Below, one piece after another: positions 17,864 through 26,508 of a stretch of DNA of 64,000 bases. How positions within the stretch are numbered: the first letter of the stretch is position 1; every line of letters begins with the position of its first letter. Made by a program: the position numbers and the translations under genes. Source of the DNA: Prevotella sp. (GTDB lineage: Bacteria; Bacteroidota; Bacteroidia; Bacteroidales; Bacteroidaceae); the NCBI GenBank assembly GCA_024697645.1, contig JAILFH010000036.1, forward strand, positions 1-64,000, written 5' to 3'. The notes beneath the pieces were generated by a model that made no database searches, was not told the DNA's origin, and saw only the letters and a program-made list of their open reading frames with translations.

Positions 17864-20800
17864 ATGAAAATACAAGACATTGCGAAATTATATGGCGAGT
17901 CGACCCAAGTGGGCGCTCTCCGAATAGTACTGGGTGACAAATCGTTGAAGACGGTTACCCTGCAAGGACTCGTTGGCTCAGCGGCGCCGGTGGTGTTTGC
18001 TGCGCTTCGTGCTACGGGTAAGTGCAAGCAGCCGCTGTTGTTCATTCTGCAGGATGCAGACGAGGCTGGCTATTTCTACAACGACCTCGTGCAGTTGCTG
18101 GATTCCAACACTGTGCTCTTCTTCCCTTCTTCCTACAGACGGGCGGTGAAGTTCGGTCAGCGTGATGCGGCGAGTGAGATTCTGCGCACGGAGGTGTTGG
18201 CGAGACTGACGTCGGAAGCACCTTCTGCGTATATCGTCACTTATCCCGAAGCGTTGGCGGAGTTGGTGGTTTCACAGAAGACACTCGATACGGCGCTTCT
18301 GACACTGAGTGTTGGCCAGACAATTGACATTGTCGAACTGGAGCAACAACTGCGCAATAGTGGATTCGAGGAGACCGACTACGTCTATGAACCAGGACAG
18401 TTTGCTGTACGAGGCTCTATTCTCGATGTATTCAGTTACTCCCACGAATTACCGTTCCGTATCGACTTCTTTGGTGACGAGATTGACACGATTCGTACGT
18501 TTGAGGTGCAGGATCAGTTGTCGAAGGAACGTCGGGAACAGGTGGAGATTGTTCCCGAACTTGCAGCCAATCAGAGTGGGAAGGTTCCGTTTCTGGACTT
18601 TCTTCCCGACGATACAGTGCTCGTGGTGCGCGACTATCTCTATGTCTATGAAACTATTGGCCGCATCTTTGAGGCAGGTTTCTCGTCGCAGGCGATTACC
18701 GACCGATTGGAAGGACTCACTGAGATGGACCGTCAGCAAGCCATGAAGGAACTGCGCCGAGAGAGCCAACTCTGTTCGGCTGAGCGGTTTGCAGAGTCGG
18801 CATTTCGTTTCCGCCGTGTGAGTCTGCATGCTTCTTCAGGAGCAAGTGAGGGAAAGGCTAAGGCTGTGGTCGATTTCAGTACGGCAGGCCAGCCGCTATT
18901 CCATAAGAACATCGACCTGCTCACTCAGACTATTGCTGATTACAAAAAGCATAACTACAGACTCTACGTGCTTGCAGATAGCCCCAAGCAGCATCAGCGC
19001 TTACGTGAGATTTTGGAGGAAGAAAACCTTTCTTCGAATCCTTCTCAGCAGGGTGGAAGTTTCTCTTCAGGAAAACGAGGAGAGGAGACATCTGTCGAGA
19101 CCATTCTTTCGGATGAGGAAATCTTATCGGGGAAGAGTGTTCGCTCGGGGAAGCGTGGAAAGAAAATCGTGGAGGAATGCGAGCCTTTCGTTGCTGTCGA
19201 CCATACATTGCATGAGGGATTTGTTGATCACGACCTGAAGGCATGTTTCTTCACTGATCATCAGATTTTCGACCGATTCCACAAGTTCACGCTTCGAAGC
19301 GAGAAGGCGCGAACGGGTAAGATGGCGCTGACGATGAAGGAACTGCAGGAGATGGAGGTTGGCGACTTCCTCGTTCATGTGGATTACGGCATCGGTAAGT
19401 TTGGCGGATTGGTGCGCATTCCCATTACAAACGCACAGGGACAGTCATCGTATCAGGAGGTTATCCGAATCATCTATCAGCACAACGACAAAGTGGACGT
19501 TTCTATCCACTCCTTATATAAGATTAGTAAGTATCGCCGAAGTGATACAGGCGAACCGCCACGACTCTCTATTCTCGGTTCGGGTGCGTGGGACCGTCTG
19601 AAGGAGCGCACGAAGACACGCATAAAGGATATTGCCCGCGACCTTATCAAACTCTATGCGCGCCGACAGAAGGAGAAGGGTTTTGCATTCTCACCCGACT
19701 CCTATCTGCAGAACGAACTCGAGGCGTCGTTTCTCTATGAGGATACGCCTGACCAACTTCGGGCAACGCAGGAGGTGAAGGCCGATATGGAGGCTTCGAA
19801 ACCGATGGATCGATTGGTGTGTGGCGATGTGGGATTCGGCAAGACCGAAGTAGCAGTGCGTGCAGCCTTTAAGGCAGCAGCAGATTCGAAGCAGGTGGCA
19901 GTGATGGTGCCGACAACAGTTCTGGCGTTCCAGCACTATCAGACGTTCCGCGACCGACTGAAAGGAATGCCCGTTCGTGTGGAATATCTCTCGCGTGCTC
20001 GTTCGGCAAAACAGACAAAACAGATTCTGGCCGACCTGAAAGATGGAAAGATAGATATTCTCATCGGAACACACAAACTCATTGGAAAACAGGTGGTCTG
20101 GAAGGATCTTGGCCTGCTCATCATTGATGAGGAACAGAAGTTTGGTGTGTCCGTGAAGGAGAAACTGCGCCAGTTGAAGGCGAGTGTTGACACGTTGACG
20201 ATGTCGGCTACGCCCATCCCGCGTACTTTGCAGTTCTCGCTGATGGGAGCCCGTGATATGAGCATCATCCGCACACCGCCGCCCAACCGTTATCCGATTT
20301 ACACTGAGTTGGGCTCTTATGGCAGCGACCTCATCGCCGACGCCATCAATTACGAGATGTCGCGCAATGGTCAGGTGTTCTTCGTCAACGACCGTATCTC
20401 GAATCTCGAGGAAATCAAGCGACTCATTGAGAAGAATGTGCCTGATTGCCGCGTGGTGATTGGACATGGGCAGATGAAGCCTGACGACTTGGAGAAGGTC
20501 GTGTTGGATTTCATCAACTATGATTATGACGTGCTGCTCTCGACGACGATTGTTGAGAACGGTATTGATATTCCCAATGCGAACACCATCATCATCAACG
20601 ATGCTCACCGATTCGGACTTAGCGACTTGCACCAGATGCGAGGTAGAGTGGGGCGCTCTAATCGTAAGGCGTTCTGCTATCTGCTGGCTCCACCAAAGTC
20701 GGTGCTTACCCCCGAGGCACGCCGACGACTCGAAGCGCTGGAGACATTCTCGGAGTTGGGAAGCGGGTTCAATCTGGCGATGCAGGATCTCGACATTCGC

Positions 20801-21520
20801 GGAGCAGGTAACCTGCTGGGTGCTGAGCAAAGTGGATTCATGGAGGATCTGGGCTATGACACCTATCTGAAGATTATCCGTCAGGCAATGGCCGAACTCA
20901 GAAACGAGACTCCGGCTCTGGTGCAGAGCGAAGGAAAGAAAGATGAAGCAGGAAAGGAAACCTCGCAGCAGACAAGAAGCAGAGGCAGACGGAAAGACGA
21001 GGATGCACTATCGTCGATTTTCTCACCAGTTGCCTCAGGCTTTGTTGCCGACTGTGCTGTGGAAAGCGACCTCGCAATGTACTTCCCCGATACTTATGTC
21101 CCGGGTTCGTCGGAGCGTATGCTGCTCTATCGTGAACTTGATGCGATTGAAGACGACCGTACGCTGCAGGCTTATCGCCAGCGGTTGGAGGATCGCTTCG
21201 GTCCTGTGCCTCATGAGGGCGAGGAACTCATGCAGGTAGTGATGCTACGTCGTGTGGGCAAACGACTTGGCTGTGAGAAGATTACGCTTCGACAGGGACT
21301 GATGATTATGCAGTTCGTTGCTAATGCCGATAGTCCCTATTATCAGAGCGAAGCCTTCAATAAGGTCATCAATTATGCCACCACAAACCTTCGTCGTTGT
21401 CAGTTGAAGGAGATTGCAGTGCGCGGTTCAGCCACAGGTCGTCGACTGATGCATGTGCGCGATGTGCCTACTGTAGGTGATGCAGTAGCAGTTCTGCGAG
21501 CCATTGAGAACATTCAATAA
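17864..21520 (+). CDS. Transcription-repair coupling factor Mfd
   Basis: ATP-dependent translocase that removes stalled RNA polymerase and recruits UvrA. Length is 1218 residues against about 1150 for typical Mfd. N-terminal UvrB-like module, CarD-like polymerase-interaction domain (about 490-560, MEVGDFLVHVDYGIGKFGG), helicase core with Walker A GDVGFGKTEV (about 652-661) and DEEQ box (about 754-757), motif VI GRVGRSNRKAFCY, and C-terminal TRCF domain are all present. Two low-complexity inserts, at about 388-436 (Ser/Gly/Lys-rich) and 1022-1050 (Lys/Arg/Gln-rich), account for most of the extra length. Confidence 0.97.
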   Translation: MKIQDIAKLYGESTQVGALRIVLGDKSLKTVTLQGLVGSAAPVVFAALRATGKCKQPLLFILQDADEAGYFYNDLVQLLDSNTVLFFPSSYRRAVKFGQRDAASEILRTEVLARLTSEAPSAYIVTYPEALAELVVSQKTLDTALLTLSVGQTIDIVELEQQLRNSGFEETDYVYEPGQFAVRGSILDVFSYSHELPFRIDFFGDEIDTIRTFEVQDQLSKERREQVEIVPELAANQSGKVPFLDFLPDDTVLVVRDYLYVYETIGRIFEAGFSSQAITDRLEGLTEMDRQQAMKELRRESQLCSAERFAESAFRFRRVSLHASSGASEGKAKAVVDFSTAGQPLFHKNIDLLTQTIADYKKHNYRLYVLADSPKQHQRLREILEEENLSSNPSQQGGSFSSGKRGEETSVETILSDEEILSGKSVRSGKRGKKIVEECEPFVAVDHTLHEGFVDHDLKACFFTDHQIFDRFHKFTLRSEKARTGKMALTMKELQEMEVGDFLVHVDYGIGKFGGLVRIPITNAQGQSSYQEVIRIIYQHNDKVDVSIHSLYKISKYRRSDTGEPPRLSILGSGAWDRLKERTKTRIKDIARDLIKLYARRQKEKGFAFSPDSYLQNELEASFLYEDTPDQLRATQEVKADMEASKPMDRLVCGDVGFGKTEVAVRAAFKAAADSKQVAVMVPTTVLAFQHYQTFRDRLKGMPVRVEYLSRARSAKQTKQILADLKDGKIDILIGTHKLIGKQVVWKDLGLLIIDEEQKFGVSVKEKLRQLKASVDTLTMSATPIPRTLQFSLMGARDMSIIRTPPPNRYPIYTELGSYGSDLIADAINYEMSRNGQVFFVNDRISNLEEIKRLIEKNVPDCRVVIGHGQMKPDDLEKVVLDFINYDYDVLLSTTIVENGIDIPNANTIIINDAHRFGLSDLHQMRGRVGRSNRKAFCYLLAPPKSVLTPEARRRLEALETFSELGSGFNLAMQDLDIRGAGNLLGAEQSGFMEDLGYDTYLKIIRQAMAELRNETPALVQSEGKKDEAGKETSQQTRSRGRRKDEDALSSIFSPVASGFVADCAVESDLAMYFPDTYVPGSSERMLLYRELDAIEDDRTLQAYRQRLEDRFGPVPHEGEELMQVVMLRRVGKRLGCEKITLRQGLMIMQFVANADSPYYQSEAFNKVINYATTNLRRCQLKEIAVRGSATGRRLMHVRDVPTVGDAVAVLRAIENIQ

Positions 21521-21566
21521 GGTGTTCCCCAAATTCTTTCAGAGAGGAATAGATTGTTTCTCAAGC

Positions 21567-21724
21567 AAATCTCTTTGAAGGAAAAATCAAACAAATCTCT
21601 CTGAAGGTAAAATCAGACAAATCTCTTTGGAGGTAAAATCAGACAAATCTCTTTGGAGGTAAAATCAGATAAATCTCTTTGAAGGTAGAAATCTGACAAA
21701 TCTCTTTGAAGGTAAAAATAAAAC
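21567..21724. repeat. Tandem array of six 26-27-base units
   Basis: Six consecutive units of the form AAATCTCTTTGAAGGTAAAA plus six or seven bases follow the mfd stop. Four are 26 bases and two are 27 bases long, with few differences. No reading frame spans the array. It ends directly at a terminator hairpin. Confidence 0.85.
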
Positions 21725-21760
21725 GAAAGAGCCCTGCAATCTAACTGCAAGGCTCTTTCT
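21725..21760. terminator. Bidirectional terminator between mfd and the SDR gene
   Basis: GAAAGAGCCCTGCA pairs with TGCAAGGCTCTTTC with one mismatch and a seven-base loop. It lies between convergent genes. Confidence 0.8.
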
Positions 21761-21780
21761 CATATTTGTCTATGATTAAA

Positions 21781-22554
21781 TTATACGCACGTGTAACCGC
21801 CGTCTACGGGTAGCGCTACGCCGTTGACATAACTTGAGGCAGGAGACGACAGGAAGATGGCTGCAGCATCGAGTTCTCCTTCATTGCCGTAGCGCTCAAC
21901 AGGGATTGTTCGCTTAGCATATTCAGTAAACCAGTCGGTCTCCAGCGTGTTCTTCGTCAGTGGTGTCCAGAAATAACCCGGGCAGATGGTGTTCACGGTG
22001 ATTCCATACTTACCCCATTCGGCAGCAAGTCCACGTGAGAGATTCACTACGCCACCTTTTGCAGCATGATAGGGAGAACAGGGTGCAATCTTGTTGCCTA
22101 CGAGTCCGTAGATAGAGGCAATGTTGATGATGCGGCCATATTTGGCGGGAATCATTGCGTGTTTGGCCACAGCGCGAGCCATCTTGAACGTACCGAAGAG
22201 GTCAATCTGCATCTCGTTGTCAAACTGTTCATCTGAGATGTCTTCAGCAGGAGCAACAGCGCCCGTGCCTGCATTGTTGATGAGAATGTCGATACGACCG
22301 AAGTGTTCCATCGTCTTTTTCACAACGTCTTCCACCATCTCAGTGCTCGTGACGTCACAACGAATCGGCAGAACTTCTACACCATAATCATCGCGTAGTT
22401 CTTTTGCCACTTCTTCGAGTTTTTCCATTCTGCGTGCAATTGGCACGATATTACAACCTTGATTGGCCAGAGCCTTTGCCATCTGTACGCCCAGTCCGCC
22501 TGAGCAACCGGTCACGATTGCCACGTGTCCTTTCAAATCGAAATAGTTTTTCAT
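21781..22554 (-). CDS. SDR family oxidoreductase, gluconate 5-dehydrogenase-like
   Basis: Classical short-chain dehydrogenase of 257 residues. The nucleotide-binding motif TGCSGGLG (15-22), NNAG (93-96) and catalytic Tyr162 and Lys166 (YHAAK) are present. The overall text, including GRIINIASIYGLVGNKIAP and the C-terminal VNGVALPVDGGYTCV, is nearest to gluconate 5-dehydrogenase or 3-ketoacyl reductase-type SDRs, so the substrate stays open. A TATCTTTG box on the minus strand at 22592-22599 is a likely promoter. Confidence 0.85.
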   Translation of the reverse strand: MKNYFDLKGHVAIVTGCSGGLGVQMAKALANQGCNIVPIARRMEKLEEVAKELRDDYGVEVLPIRCDVTSTEMVEDVVKKTMEHFGRIDILINNAGTGAVAPAEDISDEQFDNEMQIDLFGTFKMARAVAKHAMIPAKYGRIINIASIYGLVGNKIAPCSPYHAAKGGVVNLSRGLAAEWGKYGITVNTICPGYFWTPLTKNTLETDWFTEYAKRTIPVERYGNEGELDAAAIFLSSPASSYVNGVALPVDGGYTCV

Positions 22555-22705
22555 ATATTTGTCTGTTTTCTATGGTTTGATTTTCAAACCGCAAAGATAA
22601 TCAATCTCTTTTGAATATGCAAGAAATATGTGAAAATAATTAATTGATAAACTAAATTTTCTTGATTTCCCTAATGTAGGATTCTGATTCTCTTGAGGAT
22701 AAATA

Positions 22706-23572
22706 CTATATCCCAGCACCATCACTGAAACCTATCTGCTTTACGGGTTTCGACTGCCTGATTACCGAATGGGGCTCAACGTCGTGTGTAATCCAGAGGT
22801 TACCACCGATGACCGAATCGTGACCGATGCGAACACGACCAAGTACCGAGGTGTTTGAGTAGATGGTGACGTTGTCCTCGATGATTGGATGACGAGGGTG
22901 ATCGAGGAGTCGACCATCTGCATCGTGATGAAAGTTCTTGGCTCCCAGTGTCACACCCTGATAGAGCATCACATGATGGCCGATGATGCACGTGGCACCA
23001 ACGACGATTCCCGTGCCGTGATCGATGCTGAAAGATGCGCCAATCTGAGCAGCAGGATGTATGTCGATTCCTGTCATAGAGTGGGCTCGCTCAGTGAGCA
23101 TACGAGGCAACAGCGGCAATCCGATAACGTGAAGAGCATGAGCCACGCGGAAATGGAGCATTACCGTGATGGCAGGGTAACAGCAGATGACTTCGAGGCG
23201 CGAACCCACAGCAGGGTCGTTGGCGGCAATTGCATCAACATCGGTATTGAGCAACTGACTTATCTCTGGCAATTGACATAGAAATTCCCTCGCTATTTTC
23301 TCTGCTTCCTCCCAGGCTTCGTCGGGTGTCTGTTGGCGACAGGCTATGAGTACTTTGCTAACGAGTCGGGTAAGCAGTCTTACGGTTTGTTCCTGAGTCT
23401 CGTCAGATTTTTCTTCTGAGGAGTCGCCTGTTTGATCGACTCTGTCATTTCCATAGACCATCGGAAACATCGCCTCACGCAACATTTCCATCAGTTCGTC
23501 CAATTCTTGCTGGGTGGGTAGCAGTTGTCTTTTATCTGTCATAATTCGTTCGGTTTCTTTTCCTTCCATCAT
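22706..23572 (-). CDS. cysE: Serine O-acetyltransferase
   Basis: Transfers acetyl from acetyl-CoA to serine, giving O-acetylserine for cysteine synthase. Length is 288 residues with a helical N-terminal part and a left-handed beta-helix of hexapeptide repeats in the C-terminal half. The active-site region IDHGTGIVVGATCIIG and the HPIIEDNVTIYSNTSVLG stretch are clear. The first ATG follows the cysK stop without a spacer; an internal Met at residue 11 is an alternative start. The C-terminus (KQIGFSDGAGI) ends without the long tail of enteric CysE, so feedback control may differ. cysK and cysE form one operon. Confidence 0.93.
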   Translation of the reverse strand: MMEGKETERIMTDKRQLLPTQQELDELMEMLREAMFPMVYGNDRVDQTGDSSEEKSDETQEQTVRLLTRLVSKVLIACRQQTPDEAWEEAEKIAREFLCQLPEISQLLNTDVDAIAANDPAVGSRLEVICCYPAITVMLHFRVAHALHVIGLPLLPRMLTERAHSMTGIDIHPAAQIGASFSIDHGTGIVVGATCIIGHHVMLYQGVTLGAKNFHHDADGRLLDHPRHPIIEDNVTIYSNTSVLGRVRIGHDSVIGGNLWITHDVEPHSVIRQSKPVKQIGFSDGAGI

Positions 23573-24493
23573 TTATTTTTCAAAAAGGCCAGTAGAGAGG
23601 TATCGTTCTCCCGTATCAGGCAACAAAACTACAATCGTTTTCCCCAAATTTTCTGGTTGTCGGGCAAGTTTTAATGCAGCAGCGTAAGCAGCACCTGATG
23701 AGATTCCTACGAGCAGACCTTCTGAGTCGGCAAGGATTTGTGCGTGGAGTTTTGCCTCGTCATCACTAACAGTGCTTATTTCGTCGATGGTGTCTGCTGA
23801 ATAGGTCTCGGGAACAAAGCCTGCACCGATACCCTGAATCTTGTGCTTACCAGCCACACCTGTCGAAAGTACAGCCGACGATGCTGGCTCTACTGCCACT
23901 ACTCTTACGGCAGGGTTATGACGCTTCAGGGCCTTGCCCGTACCGCTGACAGTTCCTCCAGTTCCAACGCCTGCCACAAACATATCTACGATGCCGTCAG
24001 TATCGTCCCAGATTTCTTCGCCAGTAGTTCTTTCGTGAATGGCGGGATTGGCAGGATTGATGAACTGTCCGAGAATGATGGAGCCTTCCGTCTGTTCTTG
24101 GAGTTCTTCAGCCTTTGCTATTGCTCCCTTCATACCCTCTGCCCCAGACGTCAACACGAGTTCTGCACCGAAGGCGCGAAGAAGGTTCCGTCGTTCCTGA
24201 CTCATTGTGTCGGGCATTGTCAGTACCACGCGATAGCCCTTGCTTGATCCTACCCAAGCCAGTCCTACACCCGTGTTACCGCTCGTAGGTTCAATGATGG
24301 TGGCTCCAGGGCGCAACAAACCACGCTCTTCAGCGTCTTCAATCATTGCTTTTGCAATGCGGTCTTTGGCGCTTCCTCCGGGGTTAAAGTATTCCAACTT
24401 TGCCAATATGGTAGCCATTTGGCCTTCCTGCTGTTGCAGACGCAGCAGTGGTGTGTGACCTATGAGTTCTGTAAGATGGTTGTAAATCTTCAT
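23573..24493 (-). CDS. cysK: Cysteine synthase A (O-acetylserine sulfhydrylase)
   Basis: PLP enzyme of 306 residues that makes cysteine from O-acetylserine and sulfide. Lys43 in GGSAKDR is the cofactor lysine, followed by the substrate loop [11 protein letters not shown] and the phosphate-binding [12 protein letters not shown]. It is the first structural gene after a leader peptide rich in cysteine codons and a strong hairpin (24572-24742), and it is directly joined to cysE. This arrangement suggests feedback by cysteine through attenuation. Confidence 0.96.
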   Translation of the reverse strand: MKIYNHLTELIGHTPLLRLQQQEGQMATILAKLEYFNPGGSAKDRIAKAMIEDAEERGLLRPGATIIEPTSGNTGVGLAWVGSSKGYRVVLTMPDTMSQERRNLLRAFGAELVLTSGAEGMKGAIAKAEELQEQTEGSIILGQFINPANPAIHERTTGEEIWDDTDGIVDMFVAGVGTGGTVSGTGKALKRHNPAVRVVAVEPASSAVLSTGVAGKHKIQGIGAGFVPETYSADTIDEISTVSDDEAKLHAQILADSEGLLVGISSGAAYAAALKLARQPENLGKTIVVLLPDTGERYLSTGLFEK

Positions 24494-24571
24494 TGTTCTT
24501 TTCCTTTCCTTTTATTGTTATTTTGTAAGGAACCTTTCCCGTCTAGACATCTGCTGGTTTCAATAGCTATA

Positions 24572-24607
24572 AGCCTCGCCAGTAGTTTTGTCTTGACTGG
24601 CGAGGCT
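24572..24607 (-). terminator. Attenuator hairpin upstream of cysK
   Basis: Twelve perfectly paired bases (AGCCTCGCCAGT with ACTGGCGAGGCT) close a 12-base loop. It lies 51 bases after the Cys leader stop and 78 bases before the cysK ATG. On the minus strand the bases after the stem (TATAGCTATTG) are not a T-run, so it may be a weak or factor-dependent terminator. It could also serve as the end of the trpB transcript. Confidence 0.6.
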
Positions 24608-24658
24608 CTTGATTATTTGTATTTCTCTTCTATAATGAAATCTTTCAATAGAGAAACT

Positions 24659-24742
24659 TCAGCACATGCACAATCGCCTGCAGCCGTCAGTCAGACAGAT
24701 GTAACAGCAACAAATTGCGATATATTCATATCTCTTGTTCAT
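24659..24742 (-). CDS. Cysteine-codon-rich leader peptide (candidate cys attenuator)
   Basis: Open frame of 27 codons starting ATG at 24742 and ending TGA at 24659. Residues 11-27 read CCCYICLTDGCRRLCMC, seven cysteines in 17 residues, including three in a row (TGT TGC TGT). It starts 43 bases after the trpB stop and precedes the hairpin at 24572-24607 and then cysK. Such composition is expected of a peptide whose translation stalls when charged Cys-tRNA is scarce. No own promoter of the TAnnTTTG type was found in the short gap, so it may ride on the trpB transcript. The function is inferred from codon content and position. Confidence 0.65.
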   Translation of the reverse strand: MNKRYEYIAICCCYICLTDGCRRLCMC

Positions 24743-24785
24743 GTGCCTATGCGTTTTTGTTTTTTACCTTTTTACTATTAACCTT

Positions 24786-26141
24786 TTATTGCGGTACGCT
24801 CTTCAGGTTGTTCTCAATGTCCGTATCCGAAATCTTATAGTCCATCAAGTCGCCATTGAGGTACTGATCGTAGGCCGTCATATCGATGAGTCCGTGACCA
24901 GAGAGATTGAAGAGGATTACCTTTTCTTCTCCTGTCTCCTTGCACTTGTTGGCCTCACGGATAGCAGCAGCGATGGCGTGGCTTGATTCGGGGGCAGGGA
25001 TGATACCTTCGGTACGGGCGAAGAGCAGACCAGCCTCAAAAGTCTCCAACTGAGGAATGTCAACACCGTGCATCAGGCCGTCCTTCAGTAACTGGCTGAC
25101 AATCATGCCGGCACCATGATAGCGCAGACCACCAGCGTGGATGTTGGCAGGCTTGAAACCATGACCGAGTGTGAACATCGGCAGCAGCGGTGTGTAACCA
25201 GCCTCGTCACCGAAGTCGTAGGCAAACTTACCACGAGTCAGTTTCGGGCAACTTTCGGGCTCAGCAGCGATGAACTCTGTTGTCTTTCCGTCCTTGAGGT
25301 TATGACGCATGAAGGGGAACGCAATTCCACCGAAGTTAGAACCACCACCGAAGCATGCGATAACGATGTCGGGATATTCACCAGCCTTCTCCATCTGCTT
25401 CTCGGCTTCCAGACCAATGATGCTCTGATGGATAGCAACGTGGTTCAGCACAGAGCCCAGTGTGTACTTACAGTTCGGAGTTGTTGTGGCAAGTTCTACA
25501 GCCTCAGAGATAGCAGTGCCAAGAGAACCTGGGTGGCGAGGATCGCGGGTGATGATATCCTTACCAGCACGTGTCGACATTGAAGGAGAACCTGTTACGG
25601 CTGCACCAAATGTACGCATGATGCTCGAACGATAAGGCTTCTGCTGCATTGAGATCTTCACCTGATAGACAGCAGCCTCAAGTCCGAATACAGAGGCAGC
25701 ATAACTGAGCGCTGCACCCCACTGACCGGCACCTGTCTCAGTGGTGACGTTGGTTGTTCCTTCCTGCTTTGCGTAGTAGCACTGCGGGAGGGCAGAGTTT
25801 ATCTTATGAGAGCCCAGTGGGTTCACCGACTCGTTCTTGAAGTAAATGTGGGCCGGAGTACCCAGTGCTTCCTCAAGTGCATAGGCGCGCACCAGCGGAG
25901 TCGAGCGGTAGTACTTGTATTTCTCCAGCACTTCCTCTGGGATGGGAATGAAATCATGTTCCTGGTCTAGTTCCTGTACGCAGCACTCGCGTGGGAAGAT
26001 GTGAGCGAGGTCGTCAACGCCCAGAGGCTGCTTTGTGCCTGGATGCAGTGGTGGCATTGGTTTATTAGGCATATCTGCCTGAATGTTGTACCATGCTGTA
26101 GGCATCTCGTTTTCCTGAAGGATAAATTTCTTCTGTTTCAT
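24786..26141 (-). CDS. trpB: Tryptophan synthase beta chain, TrpB2 type
   Basis: PLP enzyme of 451 residues that condenses indole and serine to tryptophan. Length and the N-terminal stretch (MPPLHPGTKQPLG) mark the TrpB2 branch rather than the about 400-residue TrpB1 of standard trp operons. Lys113 in NPLGSHKINSA is the cofactor lysine; TETGAGQWGAAL and CFGGGSNFGGIAFPF are the substrate and phosphate sites. No trpA or other trp gene is adjacent. Upstream lie a consensus promoter, a leader peptide with Trp codons and a terminator hairpin, which together strongly suggest control by tryptophan supply. Confidence 0.93.
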   Translation of the reverse strand: MKQKKFILQENEMPTAWYNIQADMPNKPMPPLHPGTKQPLGVDDLAHIFPRECCVQELDQEHDFIPIPEEVLEKYKYYRSTPLVRAYALEEALGTPAHIYFKNESVNPLGSHKINSALPQCYYAKQEGTTNVTTETGAGQWGAALSYAASVFGLEAAVYQVKISMQQKPYRSSIMRTFGAAVTGSPSMSTRAGKDIITRDPRHPGSLGTAISEAVELATTTPNCKYTLGSVLNHVAIHQSIIGLEAEKQMEKAGEYPDIVIACFGGGSNFGGIAFPFMRHNLKDGKTTEFIAAEPESCPKLTRGKFAYDFGDEAGYTPLLPMFTLGHGFKPANIHAGGLRYHGAGMIVSQLLKDGLMHGVDIPQLETFEAGLLFARTEGIIPAPESSHAIAAAIREANKCKETGEEKVILFNLSGHGLIDMTAYDQYLNGDLMDYKISDTDIENNLKSVPQ

Positions 26142-26196
26142 GTTTGTTGTTGGTTTTTATGAGTGAATACTTTAATGATTTGTTTCTGAAATATAT

Positions 26197-26238
26197 TAAA
26201 AAAGGAAAAGGGCCTGTCGTAAGAACGGCAGACCCTTT
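26197..26238 (-). terminator. Intrinsic terminator of the trp leader (attenuator)
   Basis: On the minus strand AAAGGGTCTGCCGT pairs with ACGACAGGCCCTTT (13 of 14 positions, one T-G pair, tetraloop TCTT), followed directly by TCCTTTTTT. It lies between the leader peptide stop and the trpB start, about 65 bases before the ATG. Its position ahead of the gene rather than after it marks it as an attenuator. Confidence 0.82.
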
Positions 26239-26278
26239 ATGGTGTTTGATTAATTCCACACGGTCAAGCGACTCACGA

Positions 26279-26332
26279 CTATTGTAATCTTGAGCGACGC
26301 CAGCACCAACATGTAGAATTCATTGACATCAT
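26279..26332 (-). CDS. Tryptophan leader peptide (trp attenuator)
   Basis: Open frame of 17 codons: MMSMNSTCWCWRRSRLQ, then TAG. Two Trp codons (26306-26308 and 26300-26302) alternate with Cys codons in the middle. Trp is the rarest residue, so two in 17 just before a Trp biosynthetic gene is unlikely to be chance. The frame begins about 20 bases after the expected transcription start of a consensus promoter and is followed by an intrinsic terminator. Ribosome stalling at the Trp codons when tryptophan is low would be expected to prevent the terminator from forming. The alternative antiterminator fold was not resolved by eye. Confidence 0.75.
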   Translation of the reverse strand: MMSMNSTCWCWRRSRLQ

Positions 26333-26358
26333 ATCTTATTATTTTAATGTTGTGGTTG

Positions 26359-26390
26359 CAAAATTATAACATTTTCGTCATACTGCCAAA
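26359..26390 (-). promoter_or_regulatory. Promoter of the trp leader and trpB
   Basis: On the minus strand TTTG (26387-26390), a 20-base spacer and TAATTTTG (26359-26366) match the Bacteroidota consensus. The start site would fall near 26352, giving a leader transcript of about 210 nt before trpB. Confidence 0.75.
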
Positions 26391-26508
26391 CAAATTGAAA
26401 GAAATTTTTCAAATTTGCTTAACTTTTTTCATTTATTACTTTTATTTCCTCATTTCGAAGAGTGGATTGTCTCAATTATATGCTTGTACTATCTGAACGA
26501 AGCACAGG
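26391..26508. other. AT-rich spacer between udk and the trp leader
   Basis: No gene is visible. The sequence beyond the trp promoter is very AT-rich up to the udk stop at 26509. A clear terminator for udk was not found. Confidence 0.5.

Noticed and set aside
19691..20830. Long minus-strand open frame of 379 codons opposite mfd
   Set aside because: It mirrors the conserved helicase core of mfd; its His/Arg-rich peptide has no domain and no promoter or ribosome site.
21567..21724. Possible CRISPR array after mfd
   Set aside because: The units are directly abutting tandem copies without unique spacers.
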